Assembly: GCF_014534645.1 (NCBI RefSeq)
Contig: NZ_JACVQF010000178.1
Location: 1-64,000 of the forward strand
Source of the DNA: Streptomyces griseicoloratus
GTDB lineage: Bacteria > Actinomycetota > Actinomycetes > Streptomycetales > Streptomycetaceae
DNA length: 64,000 nt
Direction: 5' to 3'
Part shown: positions 8,580 to 18,935 of the stretch, in pieces
Layout of the letters: each line of letters opens with the position of its first letter
Position numbering within the stretch: position 1 is the stretch's first letter
The notes under the pieces: model-generated
The model's database searches: none
Seen by the model: the letters and a program-made list of their open reading frames with translations, nothing else
Told to the model about the DNA's origin: nothing
Made by a program: the position numbers and the translations under genes

Positions 8580-8661
8580 GGCTGCGGGGCGAGGCCGAGC
8601 GACTCTCTGTCGCCGTGCCGAGCCGCAGGAGACTCACGGGGCGGCACCAGTCAGGCCGGGC

Positions 8662-9663
8662 TCAGCCTTCGTCGCCCTCCTCCTCGCCCTCGAAGAAGTC
8701 GCCGATCTCGTCGACGGCTTCGGCCGCGACCATGCCGCCGACGACACCGACGGCGAGTCCGGCCGCACCCGCCGCGATCGCGGTGCCCATCCCCGGGCCG
8801 GAGCGGTGGCCGTGACCGTGGCCGTGGCCGTGGTCGTCGCCGTGGCCATACGCACCCTGCGATCCGTACGAGGAGTGTGAGCCGTACCCGGCGCGGTGCT
8901 CGACGAGCCGGCGGATCCAGCCTTCGACCTCGGCGTTCCAGTCGATCTGTTCGATGCCGTGGTGGCTCACCGTGCAGCGGGTGAGGGCGTCGTGGCCCTC
9001 GGAGAAGAAGCCGCCGCGCTTGTCGGCCTCCAGGACGACCTCCATCCCGCCCGGACCGGCGAGGAAGGTCAGCTCGACCTCGTTGACCTGGTGGGCGTAA
9101 GGGGGCGGGGGAGTGAGCTCGATCTCCTGGTAGAAGGGCAGCTGCTGGCCCGTCCCGCGGATGTGCCCGAGTTCGAGGTCGGCCGACTTGAAGCCGAAGC
9201 CGAGCTGACCGAGGGCTTCCAGGATCGCCTCCTGGACCGGGAGGGGCCGGACCGCGAGCGGGTCGAGGTCGCCCTTGTCCTTCGCCCCGGCGACACCGAG
9301 CTCGGTCCGCACGCCGAGGGCGATACCGAGGCCCTGGCCGTGCAGCTCGGTGACCGGCGTTTCCCACGGCAGCGGGACGGAGAACGGCACGCTGCGCTGC
9401 TCGCCCTCGCCCAGGCGGAAGTTGCCGCCCACCACGTGCTGGTGGAAGACAGCGGTGCCCTCGGATTCGCCGTCGTGCTGCTCGGCTTCGACGCGGGCCA
9501 CGAGTTCCAGGGTGATGTGCTCGATGGTGAAGTCCGCGTTGCCGCCCCGGAGGTGGACCTGGCCGCTCAGGACACCGCCCGGTGTCACGGTTCCGGGGTC
9601 GAGCACGGTGTCCACCGAGGGGCCCCCTACTCCGAGCGAACCGAGCAGACGCTTGAACACCAT
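8662..9663 (-). CDS. Spo0M-type sporulation-control protein (arrestin-like)
   Basis: The 333-residue protein opens with the family pattern FKRLLGSLGVGGPSVDTVLD and continues with the beta-rich SporO domain (VHLRGGNADFTIEHITLELVARVE, WETPVTELHG, FYQEIELTPP). Relatives influence sporulation or cell morphology in bacilli and actinomycetes and are cytosolic. The C-terminal 80 residues are unusual: a serine/glycine/tyrosine linker, an alternating His-Gly run at about 276-288, a hydrophobic GTAIAAGAAGLAVGVVGGMVAAEA segment that may be membrane-associated, and an acidic EEEGDEG end. AAGGAG lies ten bases before the ATG. Confidence 0.82.
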   Translation of the reverse strand: MVFKRLLGSLGVGGPSVDTVLDPGTVTPGGVLSGQVHLRGGNADFTIEHITLELVARVEAEQHDGESEGTAVFHQHVVGGNFRLGEGEQRSVPFSVPLPWETPVTELHGQGLGIALGVRTELGVAGAKDKGDLDPLAVRPLPVQEAILEALGQLGFGFKSADLELGHIRGTGQQLPFYQEIELTPPPPYAHQVNEVELTFLAGPGGMEVVLEADKRGGFFSEGHDALTRCTVSHHGIEQIDWNAEVEGWIRRLVEHRAGYGSHSSYGSQGAYGHGDDHGHGHGHGHRSGPGMGTAIAAGAAGLAVGVVGGMVAAEAVDEIGDFFEGEEEGDEG

Positions 9664-9772
9664 GGGGAGTTCACTCCTTACGTATAGCTGGATGCTTCAG
9701 TACTCCGTCGGACAGCCTGCAGAACTCTACACGTGTGTAGAAGGGGGAGGGCTCTCGATGATGCTGCCAAGA

Positions 9773-9802
9773 CTTGACATCAGTGGACTCAGGTTTTATT
9801 CA
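9773..9802 (+). promoter_or_regulatory. HspR-box (HAIR)-like promoter of the J-protein/dnaK/grpE operon
   Basis: TTGACA (9774-9779), 17 bases and TATTCA (9797-9802) make a strong promoter 58 bases before the first gene. Over it lies CTTGACA-N7-ACTCAGG (9773-9793), which matches the HspR consensus CTTGAGT-N7-ACTCAAG at 11 of 14 positions with exact spacing. HspR is the known repressor of dnaK operons in Streptomyces. A small palindrome CTACAC-GT-GTGTAG lies further up at 9727-9740. Confidence 0.55.
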
Positions 9803-9860
9803 AACTTGTAGGCAGGCTGGTCCTGAACCGCAGCTCACAGCGGTCGGGGAGGTGGCCGGG

Positions 9861-10211
9861 ATGACGGTGGCGGACCTGTACGCGGTGCTGGGGGTGGAGC
9901 CCTCGGCGACGGCCGAAGTGATCACCTCTGCCTTCCGCCGTCAGGTGCGAGAACTGCGCCCCGATATCCGGGTGGACGCCGTCACGGCGGAACGGTTCAG
10001 CCGGGTGCGGTCGGCGTACGAGACGCTGCGTGACCCTGTGCGACGCGCGGCCTATGACCGGACGTACGAGCGGTGGTACCGCTGCCCGGACCAGCCGATC
10101 GGACTTCGGCCCCGCCTCGGCTGCCCGGTGGGTCTGTGGCCCTACGCAGCCACCGCACTCCGCGAACCGCCACTGCGTGCCGGACCGGTCCGCTGGGAGC
10201 CCAGTCGGTGA
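9861..10211 (+). CDS. J-domain protein with degenerate HPD motif
   Basis: The 116-residue protein has one N-terminal J-domain (residues 2-70): [28 protein letters not shown], then [27 protein letters not shown]. The invariant His-Pro-Asp loop reads Arg33-Pro34-Asp35, so the histidine is missing. There is no Gly/Phe region or zinc domain. The C-terminal 45 residues are Pro/Arg-rich and unrecognised. GGGGAGG lies nine bases before ATG 9861. It is the first gene ahead of dnaK (46-base gap), so it is presumably a co-chaperone or scaffold for that Hsp70. Whether it can still stimulate the ATPase is doubtful. Confidence 0.8.
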   Translation: MTVADLYAVLGVEPSATAEVITSAFRRQVRELRPDIRVDAVTAERFSRVRSAYETLRDPVRRAAYDRTYERWYRCPDQPIGLRPRLGCPVGLWPYAATALREPPLRAGPVRWEPSR

Positions 10212-10257
10212 ACAGGATGCCTGGCTGAGGGCCAAGACGAGGAGGGAGAGAGCCCAG

Positions 10258-12114
<1,857 letters not shown>

Positions 12115-12116
12115 CC

Positions 12117-12695
12117 GTGGAGAAAGGCAGGCTGCCGACCAGGGACCCCACACAGCTGCAGCGTCTGCTTCAGGAGCGCACGGTCGACCTGCAGCGGGTG
12201 AAGGCCGAGTACGACAACTACCGCAAGCGGGTGCGCCGGGATCGCATGGCCGTACGCGAGATCGCCGTGGCCAACGTGCTGCGCGCACTCGTGCCCGTCC
12301 TCGACGCCGTCGACCGCACGTGCGCGCACGAGCCCATGACCCGGGGCCTGGAGGACATCACCGACACCCTCCGGACCCAGCTGGGGTCCCTGGGCCTGGA
12401 GGCATTCGGCGAGGAGGGCGACGCGTTCGACCCCGCCTGCCACGAGGCCCTGGTCCATCACATCTCCGCCGACGCCGATCGGCTGATCTGCACGAAGATC
12501 CTGCGCTCCGGCTACCGGCTCGGTGACCAACTGCTGCGTCCGGCCCACGTGGAGGTCACCGGCCCGCCCCCGCCCGCGAGGAACCGGCTCCGGGACGAGT
12601 GCGGAGAACCCCGCGACGAACGCGACGACACAGAAGCACACGATGAGCGAGCCCGGCCGTCCCGCCCGGCGCCCCGCGTCAGGCCTTCCGAATGA
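12117..12695 (+). CDS. grpE: Nucleotide exchange factor GrpE
   Basis: The 192-residue protein has the GrpE layout: an N-terminal coiled-coil helix (TQLQRLLQERTVDLQRVKAEYDNYRKRV), a four-helix region (VANVLRALVPVLDAVDRT) and the beta-domain (FDPACHEALVHH, then ILRSGYRLGDQLLRPAHVEV). The C-terminus carries an extra basic/acidic tail. It should exchange ADP for ATP on the DnaK encoded two bases upstream. The GTG start at 12117 is so close to the dnaK stop that translation is probably coupled. Confidence 0.9.
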   Translation: MEKGRLPTRDPTQLQRLLQERTVDLQRVKAEYDNYRKRVRRDRMAVREIAVANVLRALVPVLDAVDRTCAHEPMTRGLEDITDTLRTQLGSLGLEAFGEEGDAFDPACHEALVHHISADADRLICTKILRSGYRLGDQLLRPAHVEVTGPPPPARNRLRDECGEPRDERDDTEAHDERARPSRPAPRVRPSE

Positions 12696-12788
12696 GTTCC
12701 AAGGCGCACTCTGCGGGCCCCGGTGTGCCGGGTGCCCCACCGCTCACACAGCAGGGCGACCAGGAGCAGAGGTGAGGGCGCTGCCACA

Positions 12789-13083
12789 GTGCCGTACGAC
12801 CGGCTCGACCAGAGTGCGGCACCCCTCCAGGACGCGTCGTCAGCGCAGTGGCTGGGCACCGACCCCGCCGGACGCGACGTTTTCTCCCTCATCTCCCAGA
12901 CCCCGGCAGCCCCCCCCGCCGGGCTACCGCTTCCACCCGCGCTGCCCGCTCGCCGTCGACCGCTGCCGCACCGACGCGCCGGTGCTGCCGGGCGCCCCGG
13001 CCACCGCCGTCGGCGGCACGCCCGCATCGCTCGTGGCATGCTGGGGCGCCCAGAAGCACGAACCCACCGGTACGCCGGCCTGA
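12789..13083 (+). pseudogene. Fused relic of a dipeptide ABC transporter (DppC start, DppD end)
   Basis: Around 12840-12895 one frame reads AQWLGTDPAGRDVFSLI, the conserved N-terminal periplasmic stretch of DppC/OppC permeases. From 12922 another frame reads GYRFHPRCPLAVDRCRTDAP and ends ASLVACW, the hallmark C-terminal zinc-like segment of DppD/OppD ATPases. In intact operons dppC is followed by dppD, so about 1.5-2 kb between the two pieces appears to have been lost, leaving an out-of-frame junction near 12900. No start codon or usable frame covers both parts. The flanks (12696-12788 and 13084-13548) hold no recognisable intact gene. Confidence 0.7.
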
Positions 13084-13548
13084 TGCCACCCTGAACCGCC
13101 GGGCACGGAACCCTTGCTCCGCGCCCGGCGGCTTCGCGCACCGAGGAGGTGGGCGCGACACGTGGCCGAGGAGATCGCCGCGGTGTCCAGGGCCGATGGC
13201 GGCGACGAGAGCTCCACGCTCCGCTGCGGGTGCTGTGTCCGTCCTGGTCGGAACCCTCTTCCCGGGCCTGGTAGGTCTTGGTCCACGTGGCTCCACAGCG
13301 GCAGGAGGAGTGCTCCACGAGCTCACCTTTTCGGTGACGCCGAGACCCTGGTCGGAAGAACCCGCATAGGAGCCACGTCACAACCACTGGGCGAGCAGGG
13401 GGCCGGGTGCGTCCGAACGGAGCCGCAGCCGCCCTGCGGCGCCGCCCATGAGGGAGCGGCTCCCGCGCAGGCGGGGGCCCCGATCCCCTCCCTCACGAAC
13501 GCCACCACGGAGAGAGAGAACCCTGTTGCGGACTGTAACGTCGATCGG

Positions 13549-14502
13549 GTGCGTATCGAACGAGCACTGACAGGTCTGGACCGGCTGTTCGCCAGGTTGG
13601 ACCGTGAGTGGGAGCGGCCGGTACTCGATGTGCCGACGATGAGCCGGCACCGCACCGTGCTGCTCGCCGCGACGCTGATCTTCTGCCTGGTGATCGTCTG
13701 GGCCGTGGTGGTCACCTCATGGCTGGTCCGGCTCGACTGGCGGCTGATGTTCTTCCGGCCGTACCAGCAGTGGCCCGAGGTCCACGCCTTCGCCGACTAC
13801 TACGTGGTGCTCGGCCAGCGCGGCCCGACCGCGGTGATGGTCGCCGCGTGGCTGGGCTGGCGCTCGTGGCGGCAGCGTGTCATCCGGCCGCTGCTGGTAC
13901 TCGGTGTCTCGCTGCTCCTGCTGAACATCACCGTCGGCGTCGCCAAGATCGGCATGGGCCGCCTCGGACCGCACTACGCGACCGTGATCGGCTCGAACGA
14001 GATGGGCCTGGGCGGCGACATCTTCCCCAGCGGCCACACCGCAAACGCTGTGGTGACCTGGGGCATCCTGGCCTATCTGGCATCCACTCAGAGAGCACGG
14101 CGCCGACTGTCCGCCCTGTCTGCGGCGACCGCGCTCGGTGTCGGTCTCACCACCGTCTACCTCGGTACGCACTGGCTGAGCGACGTCCTGCTCGGCTGGG
14201 CCGCGGGGCTGCTGATTCTGCTGGCTCTGCCGTGGTTCGAGCCGCTGATCGCCCGGATCGAGGCATGGATTTCCGGTCGGCGCGATGAGCTGCGCGCCTT
14301 CTGGCCTCCCCTGGACGGTCACGGCACGCCCGCGCCTGCCCCGGCTGGTTCGCCCGTTGTGCTGGTACGGCGTTCACCGGCCGAGGACGAGGCCCCGGCC
14401 CACGACACGGTGTCGCCGGCGGCCCGTTCGCCGCTGCACCCGGGCTCCGACGGCATGCTGCGTGGGACGACCTCGGCGCCCCGGCCCCTGACAGAGGGCT
14501 GA
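13549..14502 (+). CDS. Membrane PAP2-family phosphatase
   Basis: The protein of about 317 residues has around six membrane helices (first at LLAATLIFCLVIVWAVVV) and the PAP2 catalytic pattern: AKIGMGRLGP (variant motif 1), FPSGHTANAVVTWG (motif 2) and YLGTHWLSDVLLG (motif 3). Such enzymes dephosphorylate lipid phosphates such as phosphatidate or undecaprenyl pyrophosphate on the outer face of the membrane. The C-terminal 80 residues are Pro/Ala-rich and cytosolic-looking. The start is uncertain: GTG 13549 lacks a good ribosome site, and the frame stays open further upstream. Confidence 0.75.
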   Translation: MRIERALTGLDRLFARLDREWERPVLDVPTMSRHRTVLLAATLIFCLVIVWAVVVTSWLVRLDWRLMFFRPYQQWPEVHAFADYYVVLGQRGPTAVMVAAWLGWRSWRQRVIRPLLVLGVSLLLLNITVGVAKIGMGRLGPHYATVIGSNEMGLGGDIFPSGHTANAVVTWGILAYLASTQRARRRLSALSAATALGVGLTTVYLGTHWLSDVLLGWAAGLLILLALPWFEPLIARIEAWISGRRDELRAFWPPLDGHGTPAPAPAGSPVVLVRRSPAEDEAPAHDTVSPAARSPLHPGSDGMLRGTTSAPRPLTEG

Positions 14503-14528
14503 CCGGTACGGCACGCGCCGGGGCATAC

Positions 14529-15428
14529 TCACCGACGGTCCTGCCGAGAGCTGCCTGACCACGACGACACCGGGCCGGCGGGGTCCGCAACCGGCGGCCG
14601 GCTCCGGTTCAGCTCGTCGCTCCGGTCGGCTTCCGGCATCGGGGAGCGGCTGACGCGGATCTTGGACTGTCCGTGCGGGCGCTTCTCCCAGTCCTCCATG
14701 AACCGGGCGTGCAGACCGTGCTTGCGGGCCAGGGCCAGCAGGGTCTCGGTGCGGTAGTAGAAGTCCTCGCGGAGCACCTGGTGTTCGGTGCCTTCGGTGC
14801 GGTCGAAGGTGAAGTCGAAGAACCCGGTGTCGGTGAGGACGCGGCCGACGTGGGCGAGGCATTCCTCGATGACGCTCAGCGGTGAGTGGGAGAAGACGCT
14901 GTGGGCGTGGACGACGTCGAAGTGGTCGTCGGGCAGGAAGTCGAGGGTGAGGTCGCCGGTGATGGTCAGGTGGGGCAGCTTGTGCTGGAGTCCGCGCTCG
15001 GTGAGGGTCTTCTTGGCGGCGATCAGGATGTCGGGGGAGATGTCGATGCCGTAGTAGTGGCCGGCGTCGAGGTGCTCGATGAAGCGCCAGCCGCCGCGCA
15101 GGTTGCCACAGCCGATGTCGAGCATGCGGTGCCCGGGGCGCAGCCCGTGCTCGACGAGGTAGTCGAACTGCATCTGCCCGAGTGCCAGCCAGCGGTCGTG
15201 CGTACGGCTGCCGACCGCGGCCTCCGGGTTGCGGCGGGTGTCGGAGGCCATCACGGCCCGGTAGTAGCCGACGTGGTCGGGGTGCTTAAGCCGCAGCCAG
15301 GCGTCCCGGCCGGCGCGGCGGACGTAGGGCCCGACACGCTCGGGATGGCGCAGGGCGTAACCGACCTTGTGGGTGAGCGCGGCCCGGTTGCTGCGCAGCT
15401 TCTTCGGGGACTTGGCGTCCTTGGGCAT
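14529..15428 (-). CDS. SAM-dependent methyltransferase
   Basis: The 299-residue protein has a class I methyltransferase core: motif I RMLDIGCGNLRGGWRF, the acidic loop YYGIDISPDILIAA, DDHFDVVHAHSVFSH as motif IV/V, and CLAHVGRVLTDTGFFDFTF. It methylates an unknown small molecule or sugar with SAM in the cytosol. ATG 15428 is preceded by GGAGG; a longer frame exists but lacks a better start. The N-terminal 60 residues are basic and the last 40 are polar and disordered. It stands alone, convergent with the PAP2 gene. Confidence 0.82.
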   Translation of the reverse strand: MPKDAKSPKKLRSNRAALTHKVGYALRHPERVGPYVRRAGRDAWLRLKHPDHVGYYRAVMASDTRRNPEAAVGSRTHDRWLALGQMQFDYLVEHGLRPGHRMLDIGCGNLRGGWRFIEHLDAGHYYGIDISPDILIAAKKTLTERGLQHKLPHLTITGDLTLDFLPDDHFDVVHAHSVFSHSPLSVIEECLAHVGRVLTDTGFFDFTFDRTEGTEHQVLREDFYYRTETLLALARKHGLHARFMEDWEKRPHGQSKIRVSRSPMPEADRSDELNRSRPPVADPAGPVSSWSGSSRQDRR

Positions 15429-15864
15429 GACGGATCGACCTCCGTACGAGGGGCGTCCCCGATGAGGGGAGCGGCCTCTGACATAGGGATGAAACATGCG
15501 GGTGACCGACCGAGCTTCACCAGCGCACCGGCCCGTCCTGGTAAGCCGCGGGCCAATGTAGTGGGCCGCTGCACGCGACGGACGGGTGCGACGGCAGCCC
15601 CGGGGCCGGGGGCTGATCGGATCACCTCTTGGCTGCGGGTCCGGCCCGCGCCTGCACGGCGCCGGTCGCCGGTCGTCGACCTCGTGATCGAACGTACTTG
15701 TGCCGGGGTATCCCCTTTGTCCCGCCTTGACAGTGTCTTTCCACGTACTTTGTCGTCACTCCTGACCAGGACGAGCCACCCGATCCGAGGCTCAGTGAGC
15801 GAGGACGGCGGCTGTCGGTGGACCTGGCCGCGCGTTTCCACGTGGCCGGCCGTAGCCTGCGGCC
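15429..15864. other. Intergenic region between divergent methyltransferase and carbonic anhydrase genes
   Basis: No coding signal or recognisable fragment was found. TTGACA at 15727-15732 could be the -35 of a rightward promoter for the carbonic anhydrase, but no convincing -10 follows at 17 bases. Confidence 0.4.
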
Positions 15865-16506
15865 ATGACCGAGGTACTGACGCAGAACCCCGACGATGCC
15901 TTCGAGGTGCTGATGGCCGGCAACCGGCGGTTCGTCACCGGCTCGCCGGAGCACCCCAACCAGGACGCCGCGCGCCGCACCGAGACCGCACCGGCGCAGA
16001 GTCCCTTCGCGGTGCTGTTCGGGTGCTCCGACTCCCGGCTGGCCGCCGAGATCATCTTCGACCGGGGACTGGGTGATCTGTTCGTGGTCCGCACGGCCGG
16101 GCACGTGGCCGGTACGGAGGTTCTGGGCAGTATCGAGTATGGGGTGAGCGTGCTGGACTGCCCGCTGGTCGTGGTCCTGGGCCATGACTCGTGCGGGGCC
16201 ATCGCCGCCGCCCGCGCGGCCGCCGACGGCGGCAGGGTGCCGGCCGGCTTCGTCCGTGACGTCGTCGAGCGGGTGACCCCGAGCGTGCTGGCTGCCCGCG
16301 CCGCCGGACGCGACCAGGCCGAGGAGATCCTCCACGAGCACATCCGGCACACCGTCGACCTGCTGCTGGACCGCTCCCGCGTCCTGGCCGAGCGGGTGGC
16401 GGCCGGCCGCCTCGCCGTGGCGGGTCTGTCCTACCGGCTGGCCGACGGCAGTGCGCAGCTGGTCGCCTCCCACGGCCTGAGCAAGGCCGCTGCCGTCGCG
16501 CGCTGA
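15865..16506 (+). CDS. Beta-class carbonic anhydrase
   Basis: The 213-residue enzyme carries all zinc and catalytic residues: C54-x-D56-x-R58 (FGCSDSR) and H107-x2-C110 (LGHDSCGA). It interconverts CO2 and bicarbonate in the cytosol. The length is normal for the short bacterial beta class. ATG 15865 begins the homologous sequence. It is a single-gene unit; a relic of a YrdC-type gene and a strong terminator follow. Confidence 0.92.
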   Translation: MTEVLTQNPDDAFEVLMAGNRRFVTGSPEHPNQDAARRTETAPAQSPFAVLFGCSDSRLAAEIIFDRGLGDLFVVRTAGHVAGTEVLGSIEYGVSVLDCPLVVVLGHDSCGAIAAARAAADGGRVPAGFVRDVVERVTPSVLAARAAGRDQAEEILHEHIRHTVDLLLDRSRVLAERVAAGRLAVAGLSYRLADGSAQLVASHGLSKAAAVAR

Positions 16507-16531
16507 ACCCGCTACCAGTCGTCCGCCCGTC

Positions 16532-16924
16532 ATGCGGGCCCAGGCCCGCGCGCCGCTGGACGAGCAGACCGCTGTGCGCGACTCCGAACAGGCTGGCTCC
16601 TGCACGCCTGTCGTGACGGCACGCAGCAGTGGCATCGACAAGATCGACAAGGCGGCCGGTCCACTGCGCGCCGGAGGTCCGGTGGCCTTCCCGGCCGAAG
16701 CCGTCTACGGCCTGAGCGCCGACGCGACGCCGCCGCCGAGCCCGATGCCGGCGCCTCCGCCGCCGTCGCGCGTCGCTGAGCGTCCACTTCGGCGGCGCGG
16801 AGCACGTGGGCGCCTGGGCCGTGGAGGTTTCCGCGACGGCGAGCCTGTTGGCCGACGCGTGCAGGCGTTGGCTGTGCGCGCACGCGCCCTCGGCGGTCGG
16901 CACGGCTCTGGCAGCCGGCTGTGA
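16532..16924 (+). pseudogene. Relic of a Sua5/YrdC-type gene
   Basis: At 16634-16726 the frame reads IDKIDKAAGPLRAGGPVAFP followed by AEAVYGLSADA, which matches the N-terminus of YrdC/Sua5 threonylcarbamoyl-AMP synthases (family pattern G-x-vafPTETVYGLgadA). The Thr-Glu of PTETVYGL is replaced by Ala-Glu and the homology stops at 16726. The remaining bases up to 16924 are out of frame or replaced. A perfect terminator starts seven bases after the stop, as if the original 3' end survived. Confidence 0.5.
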
Positions 16925-16930
16925 AACAGG

Positions 16931-16978
16931 CACGCTCGGCCGGGGAACGGTCCTCGCCTCCTGTCCCGGCCGAGCGTG
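16931..16978 (+). terminator. Hairpin terminator
   Basis: CACGCTCGGCCGGG (16931-16944) and CCCGGCCGAGCGTG (16965-16978) form a perfect 14-bp stem with a 20-base loop. The region from here to 17340 shows no coding sequence that I recognise. Confidence 0.65.
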
Positions 16979-17344
16979 TGGCCGTGAAGCGGCGCGTCAG
17001 GCGGGCGACTGCCCGTGTTCGCCGACCGGCGTTGACGGCGATATCTGCATGCATTCCGGCTCTGTCCGCAGTTCCATGAGGACCGTTGTTGGGGATCCAG
17101 ATTTGTCGGCTGTCGGCGAACCCCCTATTTCCTGCCGTGGCCCGATTGTCAAGCAGCGGCGCGCCGACAGTTTTCTATGGTCTGCCGCCTCCGGGGGTGA
17201 GCATGCGTCAGAGGATCACCTGCAAGGACTAATGGCCAGTCAAGTCGTCTGAAAATAAGACCAATTGATACGCAGTTAGCCCCCGCGGAACGTGCCGAAG
17301 AGTGTGCTGAGTACCCCGCTCGGCCCCCTGTAACCGCCCTCTCC

Positions 17345-17390
17345 GATTTGCCCGAAATGACAGTTCTGGGAGGCGTGAGTACGTTCAATC
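17345..17390 (+). promoter_or_regulatory. Conserved upstream block, copy 1 (secreted paralogues)
   Basis: TTTGCCCGAAATGACA followed about 20 bases later by GTACGTTCAATCACGC is repeated almost exactly at 18837-18880 before the second paralogue (CCCGAAATAACA, then GTGCGTTCGATCACAC). The preceding CTCCGAT is also shared. Because the bases between the two blocks differ, the shared parts look selected, as promoter or operator. Confidence 0.5.
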
Positions 17391-17444
17391 ACGCACGGCT
17401 TTCACAGCCGAGCTCTCTGACTCTGAGACAGGAGAAGCAACGCC

Positions 17445-17972
17445 ATGATCATGTCCCGTTCTTCCGCGATCACCGCGGGCGTCGCGGCCGCCGCGGCGCT
17501 GACCGCGACCGGCATCACCTACGCCACTGCTGCCCCCGAGCCTCAGGCGGCCCCGGCAGTCGTCCAGCAGGCGCCCGTTCAGGCGCCGACGGGCGGCGAC
17601 ACCGGGAACAACAACGACGACAACAACGACGACAAAAAGGGCAACGGCCACCGCGGCGGCAAGCACGGAGACCACGAGGGCGGCTGGATCCACATCAACG
17701 AGCGGTCCTACTCCGCGCACTCCAGCGGCTGCGTGGTCGTCGCCAGCGGCCTGGGCTCCCGCAGCCTGAACATCCGCAACGACAGCAAGAAGACCATCGA
17801 GGTCTTCCGCGGACTGACCTGCGACAACGGCGCCCCCATCGCCACCGTCGGGCCGCACAGCACCGCACACGGCGTCGTCCCCGGCCAGACTCACGGCGTC
17901 GTCGTCCCCAACGGCGTCATCGGCAGCTTCCGTGTCATCGACCACGGTGACAACGGCAAGGGTGACCACTGA
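17445..17972 (+). CDS. Secreted protein of unknown function, paralogue 1
   Basis: The 175-residue protein has a Sec-type signal peptide (SSAITAGVAAAAALTATGITYATAAPEP, cleavage near residue 30). A low-complexity Gln/Pro, Asn/Asp and Lys/His/Gly spacer (to about residue 79) follows. Then comes a compact domain starting GGWIHINERSYSAHSSGC with two cysteines (GCVVVASG, LTCDNGAP) that may form a disulphide. I do not recognise the family. AGGAG precedes the ATG. The paralogue at 18936 shares the domain (GWIHISGRTYYG, GVACGNGAP, GSFRVVD) but not the spacer, which indicates an old tandem duplication. An extracellular or cell-wall role is likely. Confidence 0.75.
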   Translation: MIMSRSSAITAGVAAAAALTATGITYATAAPEPQAAPAVVQQAPVQAPTGGDTGNNNDDNNDDKKGNGHRGGKHGDHEGGWIHINERSYSAHSSGCVVVASGLGSRSLNIRNDSKKTIEVFRGLTCDNGAPIATVGPHSTAHGVVPGQTHGVVVPNGVIGSFRVIDHGDNGKGDH

Positions 17973-18002
17973 GCCCACCCACGGGAAGCGTACGAAGCGG
18001 AA

Positions 18003-18082
18003 CCCCGGCCCGCCGTAATCGGGCCGGGGCTCCACGACCAGGCGCATGACACAGAATCCCGGCCCGCCGTAATCGGGCCGGG
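18003..18082 (+). terminator. Two tandem hairpins with identical loops
   Basis: CCCCGGCCCG-CCGTAAT-CGGGCCGGGG (18003-18029) is followed by a second hairpin with the same stem and loop at 18058-18082, 31 bases after the first paralogue's stop. The 28 bases between them are unrelated. They look like a duplicated transcription terminator. From 18083 to 18833 I see no supportable gene. Confidence 0.65.
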
Positions 18083-18833
18083 GTTCCCATCCAGGCCCCG
18101 GCCGCGGGAACACCCCGTCCGGGGCCCGCGGCCGCTGTCACGCGGCGTACCACGCGCCTTCCAGGCCATCCTAAAGCCGCACGGCAGGCGCTGCGAGGCT
18201 GCCCGAACGGCCGTGCTCCCACCTCACCGGCCCACTTGCCGGCGATCCGCGCTGGAGCACCCTCCGTTGGGCCTTGTCCCCAAGGGATGGCCGCTGGTCC
18301 ATGCGTGCCATCCGTGCGCCCGAACGGGTGACGCCCCGAGCCTCACACCAGGTGCGGCTCCTCCCCGCAGGGTCCGTGACAACACCCGACACGCGCTCGG
18401 GAGGGCGGGCCGACGCGGCGCCGCGCGCCTCTCCGGTGACCTGCGGCCGCCAGCCGGGCTGGGGAACCTCGACCCCAGCCACCGACACCACACTGCCGTC
18501 ACCGGTTCGGCGGACACCCCCGATTTCTGACGGGCACCTCGGCCGGCCGCTGTGACCTGCGGCGGCCTCGCGGTCGCCGAGCCGGTTACGGATCGCCGAG
18601 GCCCCACCGCAGCGACCGCTGCGATGGGGTGGGGGACCGTTCGATCTCGTGCCGACGGACACGAGGCGACGCCGAGGACGGGTCCACCGGTGACGCGCGC
18701 ACGATCAGCTCGCCCACATGGTCAATGGCACGTCAATTTGGTCGCCACACACCCATTTGAGCCACCATCAGCCAGCAGAAGAGTGATCGGCTCGTGTCCC
18801 AGCCTCCGTTCGGCTCCCTGACAGGAGAAACTC

Positions 18834-18880
18834 CGATAAGCCCGAAATAACACCCGTAGGGCATCGGTGCGTTCGATCAC
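18834..18880 (+). promoter_or_regulatory. Conserved upstream block, copy 2 (secreted paralogues)
   Basis: CTCCGATAAGCCCGAAATAACA and GTGCGTTCGATCACAC match the copy ahead of the first paralogue; the two blocks are two bases closer together here. Confidence 0.45.
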
Positions 18881-18935
18881 ACGTCGGTGCTTGAGCCGGC
18901 CTCTCTCTGAGAACCGGGGAAGGAGTGCCACGCTG

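Noticed and set aside
13262-13340. Short minus-strand stretch reading like a zinc-ribbon (CRCGATW)
   Set aside because: There is only one cysteine pair, no start and no continuation; it is too short to support.
18003-18082. Possible CRISPR repeats (two identical hairpins)
   Set aside because: There are only two copies, GC-palindromic and placed right after a stop codon. They fit a duplicated terminator, not an array.
18171-18662. A 163-codon frame on the minus strand between the secreted paralogues
   Set aside because: There is no ribosome site, no domain, and Arg/Pro/Gly-rich shadow composition.
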